Shown: positions 54,822 through 62,663 of the stretch, piece after piece
How the letters are laid out: every line of letters starts with the position of its first letter
Numbering within the stretch: the stretch's first letter is position 1
NCBI RefSeq assembly: GCF_000262545.1
Contig: NZ_JH660660.1
Span: 520,975 to 584,974, forward strand
Length of the DNA stretch: 64,000 nucleotides
DNA from: Prevotella bivia DSM 20514
GTDB taxonomy: Bacteria > Bacteroidota > Bacteroidia > Bacteroidales > Bacteroidaceae
Reading direction: 5' to 3'
Position numbers and translations under genes: made by a program
Notes under the pieces: model-generated
Database searches by the model: none
What the model was told of the DNA's origin: nothing
The model's input: the letters and a program-made list of their open reading frames with translations, nothing else

Positions 54822-56087
54822 TTATTGCACATTTAAACGGACACCAAATTTAATATCAAAAGAAATAGGATGATCGCTATAAATAGTTTGCACGTCCGAT
54901 TTATTCTTGAAATGATACCCCACTCCCGGCTCAAAATATAAGCCAACACCATCATATATTTTATATTCAGCACCCACTCTCGCACCTATCGACCACTGCA
55001 ATTCTTTCATCTTCACATCACGCTTAATAGGTTCTATACTACCATCGTAGGTATCATATTGTCGCCCTGAAACCATTTTCTCTACAGTGAAACCACTTGA
55101 AGCATATACCCCAAAGTTGTCATTGTGCCATAATTGATAGTTTAAATTAATAGGAATACCTATAAATTGAAGCTTTTGATCAATGCTATGACGCATACTA
55201 CCCACTTCATAAGACAAGGAAGATTTATGGTAACTATAAACCAAACCAGTCTCTAAACTCATCTTCCTACCAAAAGGAAAAGCCAGAGATATACCAAAAG
55301 TAATAGGCTGAAGATGGTGAGCTTTCTTTACAATATTATTCTGCCTCTCCACCAAATTATAGCTAACTCGTTGATTATCGCCTTCAGAAGCGGAAACTGT
55401 CAGAAGCATTGGACTACTACTTGTCAAAGAAGATGTGCTACTAGGAAGTCCTGCCACTAAAACTCCAAGGCGAATAGGTTTCCTTTCATGATGTACTTTG
55501 CCTATTTCTGCAAAGTCATACATCTTGCTATTATTATCCTTTTTCTTGGCTCTTAACACTTCTTTCTCTTCCTTTTTCAGGTCGTTTCTAGCAGAATCGG
55601 CTGGAACTTCTACGCGAGTTTTAACAGAATCGTTTGGTAATTCTTCTATTATTATCCTATCATTTACCGCTAACCTAATATCTTCTTTGGGGATAAAAGG
55701 CACTAAAAGCTCCTTTATAGGCGCCTGAAAAGCTTGCTTTACCCCACTAAATACCCTATTCTGCTCTACTCCTTTACGCTTTACTTTGCTATTTTTGGCT
55801 AAAGTTCGTGCTTCTAAAACACCCTTTTCAATATCTGTAGCTGTATAATTAATCAAAACAAAAGCACTCATAGCTGCTGCCGATAGCAGCCCTACTAGCC
55901 AAATAGTAACCTTATGGTCTCGTTTTTGATATACCGCAGTAGCAACATCTTCTTTTATTGGTGCTGCTGTGGCTTCTGTCTCTTCTAAAGGCAATTGTAA
56001 CAACACATCATTCAAAAGATCTTGTGGGGGAGTAATCTCATAATGGTCTAGCTTCTTATGAAACTCTTTTTTCCATTCTTTCATCAC
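54822..56087 (-). CDS. Anti-sigma-like N-terminus fused to an outer-membrane beta-barrel
   Basis: A 421-residue protein. Residues 1-55 are cytoplasmic and charged (MMKEWKKEFHKKLDHYEITPP), a single transmembrane helix follows (about 60-80, VTIWLVGLLSAAAMSAFVLINY), then a Lys/Glu-rich linker (about 85-210) and a C-terminal porin-like barrel (about 245-421, FGISLAFPFGRKMSLETGLVYSYHK ... FDIKFGVRLNVQ). The start overlaps the stop of the ECF sigma gene by 4 nt (ATGA), so the two are translated together. The architecture suggests a trans-envelope regulator holding the sigma factor. There is no cleavable signal peptide. Confidence 0.85.
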   Translation of the reverse strand: MMKEWKKEFHKKLDHYEITPPQDLLNDVLLQLPLEETEATAAPIKEDVATAVYQKRDHKVTIWLVGLLSAAAMSAFVLINYTATDIEKGVLEARTLAKNSKVKRKGVEQNRVFSGVKQAFQAPIKELLVPFIPKEDIRLAVNDRIIIEELPNDSVKTRVEVPADSARNDLKKEEKEVLRAKKKDNNSKMYDFAEIGKVHHERKPIRLGVLVAGLPSSTSSLTSSSPMLLTVSASEGDNQRVSYNLVERQNNIVKKAHHLQPITFGISLAFPFGRKMSLETGLVYSYHKSSLSYEVGSMRHSIDQKLQFIGIPINLNYQLWHNDNFGVYASSGFTVEKMVSGRQYDTYDGSIEPIKRDVKMKELQWSIGARVGAEYKIYDGVGLYFEPGVGYHFKNKSDVQTIYSDHPISFDIKFGVRLNVQ

Positions 56088-56647
56088 AATAGTCCTCCTT
56101 TCTTATATAAGTCAATCTGTTGTCTTAGTATTTTTTTTGCTCGAGATAATTGAGATGCTGACGATTTTTCTTTTATCCCCAGCATCTCTCCTATCTCTTT
56201 GTGTGTTTTATCTTCTAGAACATACAAGTTAAAAACGATTCTATAACCTTCAGGTAAGTTTTGTAACATCCTAAAAAGTACATCTTGTGGTATATCCTCC
56301 ACTTCTAGGTTATCATCGTCTTCAAGCTCGGGTATATTATCTTCATAGATTAATGGTATTGTCTTCTTCCGCCTCAGAAAGTCTAAAGCCTCCATAACTA
56401 CTACCTTTTTACTCCATGCCAGCAATGCACCTTTTCCTCTATATTCAAAGTTTTCGGCTTTGGTAAATATTTTAATAAGTGCATCTTGTAAAACATCTTT
56501 CGCATCATCATCATTAGCCATATAACGAGAACATACCGAAAAGAGTACACCTGCATAAAGACTATAAAAAGATTGCATTGCCGAACGAGACCTTTTCATC
56601 AGTCCCTCGGCAAGCATTTTCTCCTCTTCCCCAGATATATTCTTCAT
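56084..56647 (-). CDS. ECF-type RNA polymerase sigma factor
   Basis: A 187-residue sigma-70 family protein with region 2 (AMQSFYSLYAGVLFSVCSRYMANDDDAKDVLQDALIKIF, about 20-58) and region 4 HTH (LPEGYRIVFNLYVLEDKTHKEIGEMLGIKEKSSASQLSRAKKIL, about 130-175). It is short and lacks regions 1 and 3 as expected for the ECF class. Coupled to the membrane protein downstream, which is the likely anti-sigma factor; upstream lies a NigD-like lipoprotein gene 24 nt away that may be in the same transcript. Confidence 0.93.
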   Translation of the reverse strand: MKNISGEEEKMLAEGLMKRSRSAMQSFYSLYAGVLFSVCSRYMANDDDAKDVLQDALIKIFTKAENFEYRGKGALLAWSKKVVVMEALDFLRRKKTIPLIYEDNIPELEDDDNLEVEDIPQDVLFRMLQNLPEGYRIVFNLYVLEDKTHKEIGEMLGIKEKSSASQLSRAKKILRQQIDLYKKGGLL

Positions 56648-56671
56648 TAAAGTATGCTATTTATCAACTAT

Positions 56672-57391
56672 TTACGACTTATCATCACGCGTATGATAAG
56701 TAAAAGTAATATGCTTCTCTCCGTTAAACGATTTCCAATAGAGCTGTAAAGGTACTTCTTTTTTCCCCTTTTCCTTTGCTATTTTATCTATTTCTCTAAG
56801 CCTAAAAGCTATAATTCCATCACCTCTTCGCCCTGTAACATCACCTTTTGCATTATGTCTTAGTACCAGTTTATAGGGATCATCTTTACTCACTCCTGTT
56901 ATTAAATTTAACTCATGTTTGGTATTTAGATTTCCCCATACAGTCTGAAACCTTAATGTTAGATAGCCATCTTCTACCACCGTAGTAAAGTCTTTTACTA
57001 TCTCTAAAGGGTCATCACCATATTTTTTTATATCTTCTTTCTCTCCAACAGAGCTAACAGTTTGCTTTGTTCTTATACTATCCAACCAATTAACATAAAT
57101 TTTCTGCATACCATTAGCAGCTTTACCCTCATCTCTAATATTAGCAAGTGCACGCACCTCTTTGTTTCCATAAGGCGATTTTACCAAGTTAGTAGCCTGT
57201 CCTTGTACCTTATCACTTACCCAAATATTAAAGCCTTCACCATTATTAATAGGCTTAATAGTTACCACTGCATTAACGACATAATTATCACGATATCCAT
57301 CGGCAGTATCATCACACGATATAAACATAAGACTAGTAGCTATGGCTATCAACGCAAATAAAAAAAACTTGTTTACTTTCATAACGTTCAC
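56672..57391 (-). CDS. NigD-like lipoprotein
   Basis: A 239-residue lipoprotein with signal peptide FALIAIATSLMFISC (Cys about 26). The N-terminal small beta domain (VVNAVVTIKPINNGEGFNIWVSDK) and C-terminal beta-sandwich (VEDGYLTLRFQTVWGNLNTKHELNLITGVSKDDPYKLVLRHNAKGD) fit the NigD-like family of Bacteroidales. These lipoproteins were named for bacteriocin-associated loci, but most have no known role and no bacteriocin gene is visible here. The spacing to the sigma gene suggests a shared transcript. Confidence 0.85.
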   Translation of the reverse strand: MNVMKVNKFFLFALIAIATSLMFISCDDTADGYRDNYVVNAVVTIKPINNGEGFNIWVSDKVQGQATNLVKSPYGNKEVRALANIRDEGKAANGMQKIYVNWLDSIRTKQTVSSVGEKEDIKKYGDDPLEIVKDFTTVVEDGYLTLRFQTVWGNLNTKHELNLITGVSKDDPYKLVLRHNAKGDVTGRRGDGIIAFRLREIDKIAKEKGKKEVPLQLYWKSFNGEKHITFTYHTRDDKS

Positions 57392-57468
57392 CCCTTTAGA
57401 TTAAAACTTTACCTATTACTCTTAAAAGGAAGTGCCATCAAAAAGATAATGATGACACTTCATCTACA

Positions 57469-58059
57469 TCATACTTTTTTGCTTTTTTCAGCATCCACAA
57501 CCTTAAACGTAAACGCTTTAAAATTATCAACTTTTTTCTTATCTATGACAACTTCTTTCACACCAACACTGATATTTAGCTTCTTTGTACTTGCATTATA
57601 CATTGCCATAGCTCCTGAAAAGTTAGCAGTTACAGTTACTGTTTTGCCCTTTACTGTGTATGCAAAACTATAAGCTTTCATTGGGATAAGTATCATTGAC
57701 AATAGCCCGCTACCCTCAGTCTTACCTTCAGCATAATTTACTAAACGCCATGAAGTGGTTAAAGCCGATGACTTAATATTCTTCTTAGCTTCCTCCAGCA
57801 AAGCCTTATCGGTGATAATCCTATTTAAAATAGCAGTATCAGGAAGTAAGAAAGCCATTTGGTTATCTGTTACAGTAGCCTCTACATTAGCCCCTTTATT
57901 ACTATTGATCAAAGTAGCACCCATATATTTACCCGGCAACTCTTTTAATACAGTCTTAGGGATAGGAACAGTTGTAGGATTATCTTCACTACATGAAGAA
58001 AACAGCCCAACACTTCCTATAATAAACATCAAACTTAAAATGATTTTATTGGTTTTCAT
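57469..58059 (-). CDS. DUF4840-like lipoprotein
   Basis: A 196-residue lipoprotein: MKTNKIILSLMFIIGSVGLF then SSC (Cys about 23). The body LKELPGKYMGATLINSNKGANVEATVTDNQMAFLLP and the end KLNISVGVKEVVIDKKK suggest the DUF4840 fold, a beta-rich calycin-like domain; this is from memory of the family and not certain. First of four genes reading toward the sigma/barrel pair. Confidence 0.75.
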   Translation of the reverse strand: MKTNKIILSLMFIIGSVGLFSSCSEDNPTTVPIPKTVLKELPGKYMGATLINSNKGANVEATVTDNQMAFLLPDTAILNRIITDKALLEEAKKNIKSSALTTSWRLVNYAEGKTEGSGLLSMILIPMKAYSFAYTVKGKTVTVTANFSGAMAMYNASTKKLNISVGVKEVVIDKKKVDNFKAFTFKVVDAEKSKKV

Positions 58060-58265
58060 TTCTATTTCTTTTAAATTTACAATTTCTATTTTTTATCTCT
58101 TGAGTACTCACTTTATAAATGAGAAGATAACAAGAAGGTTGCACTTTCAAAAGTTAAAAAATAAAAAAGATAACCTCTCTTTCAAGCAAAAAAGTAGTGC
58201 TGAAGCTATGGCTTACAACACTACTTTTTAAAAAGGAAATTCATTTATATTTATATACTACACTT

Positions 58266-58640
58266 TCATTCCACACTGTGTTTCTGCGAGAAAAGTTGCC
58301 ACTGCTCTTTTACTTCAGCTTCCGTTATACCTAGTAGTTGCATCTCACGGAAAAGATTTGGTAGCATCTTCGACATAAATTCACGCTTCCTACCCTTCAT
58401 AATCTGCTGGCGAGCACCTATTGAAACAAAATATCCTAGCCCTCGCTTGTTGTAGATAACCTCTTCGCGCGATAGTAATTCGTAAGCCTTCACTGCTGTG
58501 TTTGTATTCACTTGCAGCGTAACGGCGTACTCCCTTACTGACGGAATGCGGTCGTCTTCCTTATAGTTGCCTGCTATTATCTCGTCGCATAGCCTATCGG
58601 CCATCTGCTCGTAAATAGCTTTTGTTTCGTCAAACTTCAT
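58266..58640 (-). CDS. GntR-family (YtrA-type) regulator
   Basis: A 124-residue regulator with a winged HTH (IYEQMADRLCDEIIAGNYKEDDRIPSVREYAVTLQVNTNTAVKAYELLSREEVIYNKRGLGYFV) and only a short C-terminal dimerisation helix, the YtrA class. It is the last gene of the ABC/DUF2807 operon and most likely represses it at the palindrome 61884-61909. YtrA-type regulators usually control linked ABC exporters in cell-envelope stress. Confidence 0.92.
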   Translation of the reverse strand: MKFDETKAIYEQMADRLCDEIIAGNYKEDDRIPSVREYAVTLQVNTNTAVKAYELLSREEVIYNKRGLGYFVSIGARQQIMKGRKREFMSKMLPNLFREMQLLGITEAEVKEQWQLFSQKHSVE

Positions 58641-58678
58641 ATTGTTCTCTCCTTTAATCCTGAAATAAAACCTATTTT

Positions 58679-59485
58679 TTAAATATTAATCCAACGGTTG
58701 TTGATCACTTGCAAGCGACAATATAATCTGTAACCAAGAAAGTAAAAGAGAGCTATACCTACCAAACTATATCCTATAATATAGGAGGTTATCTGCATAT
58801 CTTGATCTATGTATAATTCATAGGCTGTATAATAAAATAGAATACCTGCAAAAAGTGCTACCCCCATAGATCCGATCATAGCCAACACCCATAGTGCAAT
58901 ACTTGTTTTTAACCAAGCTACTTTGCGGAAAAACATACCACCAAGGATAAAACTTGCATTGTTTAACACTAACCCAAGAATAGCAGCAATCAATTTAGAT
59001 GTTGGTACTTCCGAAAAAGCAGGGGACATAAAAGCAAGTCCTATGATACTAGCTCTACCTCCATGATGCATTAACATAGACATCAATTGCTGCAAACCAT
59101 CCGCAAGCAAAACACCACAAGAAGCAGTTATCAATATTCCTAGCGAGCTATAAATTACACGTGCTGCATATTTTTCTAGGTTAGTGGCTGGCAATGCTAG
59201 CTCATGAATACGTGCTCCACGATATTCAAGATCCTTAATAACAAAAGCACCCATAAGGACTGCCCCACCGAAATATATTATCATATACATTGGAGTTACG
59301 CCGAGAAGCGAATCAAGTGCCTCTATATCTGTCAGTGGATCTGTATTAAATATTCCTGTAGCACATACCGATAGTACAAAAAACAAGATACTATAAGTAA
59401 AAAATATATTTCTCAATTCTTTCTTACGTGTTATGAAAAGACGTACAAGCGTATTCCAAAATCTGTTTATATTAAATGTATTCAT
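58679..59485 (-). CDS. ABC transporter membrane subunit
   Basis: A 268-residue integral membrane protein with about six helices, for example NIFFTYSILFFVLSVCATGIF and MYMIIYFGGAVLMGAFVI. RLFITRKKELRN at the N-terminus is typical for ABC-2 type permeases. It lies 14 nt after the second DUF2807 gene and 38 nt before the GntR gene. Partner of the ATPase at 61033-61854. Confidence 0.85.
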   Translation of the reverse strand: MNTFNINRFWNTLVRLFITRKKELRNIFFTYSILFFVLSVCATGIFNTDPLTDIEALDSLLGVTPMYMIIYFGGAVLMGAFVIKDLEYRGARIHELALPATNLEKYAARVIYSSLGILITASCGVLLADGLQQLMSMLMHHGGRASIIGLAFMSPAFSEVPTSKLIAAILGLVLNNASFILGGMFFRKVAWLKTSIALWVLAMIGSMGVALFAGILFYYTAYELYIDQDMQITSYIIGYSLVGIALFYFLGYRLYCRLQVINNRWINI

Positions 59486-59499
59486 AACTGTATCCTCAC

Positions 59500-60267
59500 T
59501 TATTTTATAATGGTTGTGTTATTGGTTATATCACTATTATTAGCAGAATGCTCTATTACTGCTTGACGAACTGTACCTTTTAAGGTAATACTAGCATTGT
59601 TTAAGGTAGATGCTTCCACTTTCCCTGACCTATCATGCTCTATCGTAGCATCAGCATTGTTAAACACTTCATAAGCAGCTTTATCAACAGTTACCTTAGA
59701 TATTTCCATAGAGGCATTATTTGAAAGACTTATGTTAAGAGATTTTCCCACTATTTCGTCAATCTCTATTTCACTATTATTCAAAGCTACAGCTTCTAAA
59801 CTATCTACAGCTAAAGGAGAAGTAATTTCAAAATCAGCATTATTCATTGTGCATATATAAGAAAGTTTTGGGGCTTCCACATACACTTTTATATCCAATT
59901 CTGAATAAATTTTTATTTCTCCTTCGTGTTCTGGATGCAAACTTGAATTAAAATGAATAGCTCCTAAGTTATTATAGAGATTGGGAATTCTATCCAAAGA
60001 AACCGATAACCTACCATTCTCTACCCTTACCTTCACATAAGGTAACATCTTCTCTGGTGCTTCTATTCTGACTTTAAAAGCATTGCCTTGCTTAAAAAAT
60101 ATATTAGAATTCCCTCTAGCCTCTATACTATCAAAAGGTGCTACAGTTATATTTTTTGAGACTACTTTTCCCCAGTCTTTCTTCTTTCTAATACATGATG
60201 TTGAAGTAATCAATGCACCTATTAGGCACAACACTACTACTATACGGTATAATCTAAGTTTTTTCAT
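59500..60267 (-). CDS. DUF2807 (head-GIN) exported protein
   Basis: A 255-residue lipoprotein-like protein (signal ALITSTSC) with a right-handed beta-solenoid built of short repeated strands: NNADFEITSPLAVDSLEAVALNNSEIEIDEIVGKSLNISLSNNASMEISKV. The opening VSKNITVAPFDSIEARGNSNIFFKQG is the family signature. It sits in the cell envelope. Two such genes lie side by side here and are only moderately similar. Function unknown; envelope-stress sensing or adhesion are suggested for relatives. Confidence 0.87.
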   Translation of the reverse strand: MKKLRLYRIVVVLCLIGALITSTSCIRKKKDWGKVVSKNITVAPFDSIEARGNSNIFFKQGNAFKVRIEAPEKMLPYVKVRVENGRLSVSLDRIPNLYNNLGAIHFNSSLHPEHEGEIKIYSELDIKVYVEAPKLSYICTMNNADFEITSPLAVDSLEAVALNNSEIEIDEIVGKSLNISLSNNASMEISKVTVDKAAYEVFNNADATIEHDRSGKVEASTLNNASITLKGTVRQAVIEHSANNSDITNNTTIIK

Positions 60268-60288
60268 TTTAATGTTCCTCCTCTCTCT

Positions 60289-61017
60289 TTATTTCCACAA
60301 TTCTGTATCATCGCTAATTCTGGTAATACCATCCTTCGACTTTATAGGCTTTTGCTTTAGCGTACCTGTAAGATTTACATAGCAAATGCCATCAGCACTC
60401 ACCGTTGTAATGCCCGATTTTTCAAAGTTCACATCTACTTTACAAATTCCGTCAATAGCTAAATGAGTAGTATCAGCCGTTAATGTGTCAACATTAAGTT
60501 TAGCGACACCCTCAACATCAGCATTAAATCTTTTTGCTCGAAAATTGTTAAGATTGGCTTTTGCCACACCTTTCACACTGATATAAAAATAATCGGTTTC
60601 AAACTTCTTGTCTATTTTGAGCGAACCAATCCCTTCTTGTTTTACAGAAGTGAGCTTTGGTGTGGTAATAAAGATAGAAACATCTACATCTTTCATATTA
60701 TCTAAATGCTCATCAGGCTTGCCATCGCCATTGCCATCGTAGAATATTTTCAGCTCACTAGCCTTCCATACAGCCTTCAACTTATCTTGATACTTAGCAG
60801 GCGCAACGATCTTTACGGAAGTAGTATCGCTTTGTGTAACATAAAAATCGCCTATACCGCTCAAAAACAACTTATCAAAGCTTTTGGTTAAAACATTTTT
60901 TGCCACCATCGGACCTGCATCTTTATCCTTCAAACGGATACAAGAAGTTGAAGCACAAGCCATTGCAAAAAGACATATAATGGCAATAATGTTCCATATA
61001 CAACAATTTCTTCTCAT
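60289..61017 (-). CDS. DUF2807 (head-GIN) exported protein
   Basis: A 242-residue protein with a lipoprotein signal (LFAMACASTSC) and the DUF2807 pattern VAKNVLTKSFDKLFLSGIGDFYVTQSDTTSVKIVAPAKYQDKL, then repeated beta rungs (VKGVAKANLNNFRAKRFNADVEGVAKLNVDTLTADTTHLAIDGICKVDV). It follows the ATPase after 15 nt. It contains a segment GNGDGKPDEHLD like a calcium-binding loop. Confidence 0.87.
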   Translation of the reverse strand: MRRNCCIWNIIAIICLFAMACASTSCIRLKDKDAGPMVAKNVLTKSFDKLFLSGIGDFYVTQSDTTSVKIVAPAKYQDKLKAVWKASELKIFYDGNGDGKPDEHLDNMKDVDVSIFITTPKLTSVKQEGIGSLKIDKKFETDYFYISVKGVAKANLNNFRAKRFNADVEGVAKLNVDTLTADTTHLAIDGICKVDVNFEKSGITTVSADGICYVNLTGTLKQKPIKSKDGITRISDDTELWK

Positions 61018-61032
61018 TGCAAATTCCTCCCT

Positions 61033-61854
61033 TTATTTTAGTTTACCTAATGTTACGGCATTGAAGAGTAACTCCAAATTAACAGGTGTTTCGGGAGCCT
61101 CTTGCGTACGAACAGCTATAACAGCATTACCCTGTAAAGAAGGTTCTCCATAGAGAACAGTATCATCCATTTCGTTAGGAAGACGATAAGTAAAGGAATA
61201 TTGCTTTGTTATATCTTCGATTGAAGCATTAAAAAGTACACTAGAGTTGTTCATAATTACTACGTGATCGAGCAATTGCTCCACATCGTGTACTTGGTGA
61301 GTAGAAATAATGAGCGATGATCCTTCAGGCAAATTGCCTGCTACTACCTTACGAAACAAGGCTTTAGAAGGAATATCAAGACCATTTGTAGGCTCGTCCA
61401 TAAGCAACAATCCGCAGCAAGATGCCAAAGCAAAGCTCATATACACCTTTTTCTTCTGCCCCATAGATAGTTCCTTGAAGTTGACATTCAGTGGCATCTC
61501 GAAAGCGGTCAAACAATTGTTCAATACCTCACGGCTAAACTTTGGATAGAAGTTTTCGTGTATCTTCACGTATGCTTCCAATGTCATATCAGGCAAGTTG
61601 TATTCCTCTGGAACAATGTAAAGGTCTTGCAATAGTTCAGGTTCGCGCTTCTTCGAAATATGACCATTCACAACCACACTGCCCTTCTTTGGGCGCAACA
61701 AACCAGACAGGAGATAGAGCAACGTACTCTTACCCATACCGTTCTTGCCAAGCAAACCATAGATCCTACTGTCTGCCAACTTCAAGTTAAAATCCTCAAA
61801 CACTTTGTGTTTGCTACCAGGATAACTAAAGAATAAATTTTCGACTTCAATCAT
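61033..61854 (-). CDS. ABC transporter ATP-binding subunit
   Basis: A 273-residue ATPase: Walker A GLLGKNGMGKSTLL (about 34-47), signature LSMGQKKKVYMS (about 130-141), Walker B GLLLMDEPTNGLD (about 148-160) and the switch His in IISTHQVHDVEQL. A C-terminal extension of about 60 residues follows. First gene of the operon, 30 nt after the operator. With the permease it forms a YtrB-like exporter. Confidence 0.93.
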   Translation of the reverse strand: MIEVENLFFSYPGSKHKVFEDFNLKLADSRIYGLLGKNGMGKSTLLYLLSGLLRPKKGSVVVNGHISKKREPELLQDLYIVPEEYNLPDMTLEAYVKIHENFYPKFSREVLNNCLTAFEMPLNVNFKELSMGQKKKVYMSFALASCCGLLLMDEPTNGLDIPSKALFRKVVAGNLPEGSSLIISTHQVHDVEQLLDHVVIMNNSSVLFNASIEDITKQYSFTYRLPNEMDDTVLYGEPSLQGNAVIAVRTQEAPETPVNLELLFNAVTLGKLK

Positions 61855-61883
61855 AGCGTTATATCATTTTTGAGTTTTAATAA

Positions 61884-61940
61884 TAGTGTACTAGTAAAAT
61901 AGTACACTACAAAAGTATAATAAATAATAATACCCTCCAA
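61884..61940 (-). promoter_or_regulatory. Promoter and GntR operator of the ABC operon
   Basis: TAGTGTACTA (61884-61893) and TAGTACACTA (61900-61909) are perfect inverted 10-nt arms 6 nt apart, typical of YtrA-type operators. They touch the -7 box TACTTTTG (minus strand, 61910-61917), with TTGG at 61937-61940 as -33 box. Binding would block transcription start. Confidence 0.85.
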
Positions 61941-62629
61941 GCTTTTGGGCGAAAATTTTTCAGAAAATTGAAAATAAAATCTATTTAGGCTGTTTACACC
62001 TTATTATATAAGCAGGTATAAAATGCGCTTTGCCCCATCCGCCTTTATCTCCTTAACAAAAAGCCTTTTACACAAGATCTCATCTAAGCGGCAAAGCAAA
62101 ACAGCAACGTTTTTCTTGTAAAACATAAGCCTTTAAATAGCAATAGATTATCTTTCACGTGTAAAAACATCATCTTTTACAAAGAAAAATAATTTATTTT
62201 TAATCCTTTATCAATTTGTTTTTAAGACAAAAATAAATTAAAAATGAAAACCAAAGTTTACCTTTGGCGCATTAAAAGCTTATCTATTATTACTTCATAT
62301 ATTATCCTTTATGCTATTAAAAGTAGTTTTTTCTCAAAAGATTGCTCTTTCATTACTCATAAGTCAATATTTTTATCGCTACGTTTGTAAAAATATTCGT
62401 TACGAAAAATTTCGTTTACCCAAGAAGTATTAATTATCAGCTAAGAACTATTACGGGTAAAATAATTTAAAATAAAAACTTTATAATTAAAATAGAAAAC
62501 AACTTAATACTTTTGTGATGAATAAATAATCAAAAGCAAACCTACGTCTTTTTTAATATAGCTATATAAACAAAGCGTATAATTAACATCAGTATATATT
62601 ATATAACATATAAAATAACTTCTTACCAA
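61941..62629. other. Gene-free A+T-rich interval
   Basis: No supported gene in about 690 nt. A TACCTTTG box stands at 62259-62266 (+ strand) inside CCAAAGTTTACCTTTGG, a 6-bp-arm palindrome, without -33 box or downstream frame. Nothing else recognised. Confidence 0.6.
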
Positions 62630-62663
62630 AAAGGTTTAACGCATCGCACGGCGCTAAACCTTT
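62630..62663 (-). terminator. MATE gene terminator overlapping the stop codon
   Basis: AAAGGTTTAACGC (62630-62642) pairs with GCGCTAAACCTTT (62651-62663) with one mismatch; the minus-strand stem includes the last codons and the TAG of the exporter gene and is followed by TTT. Confidence 0.85.
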
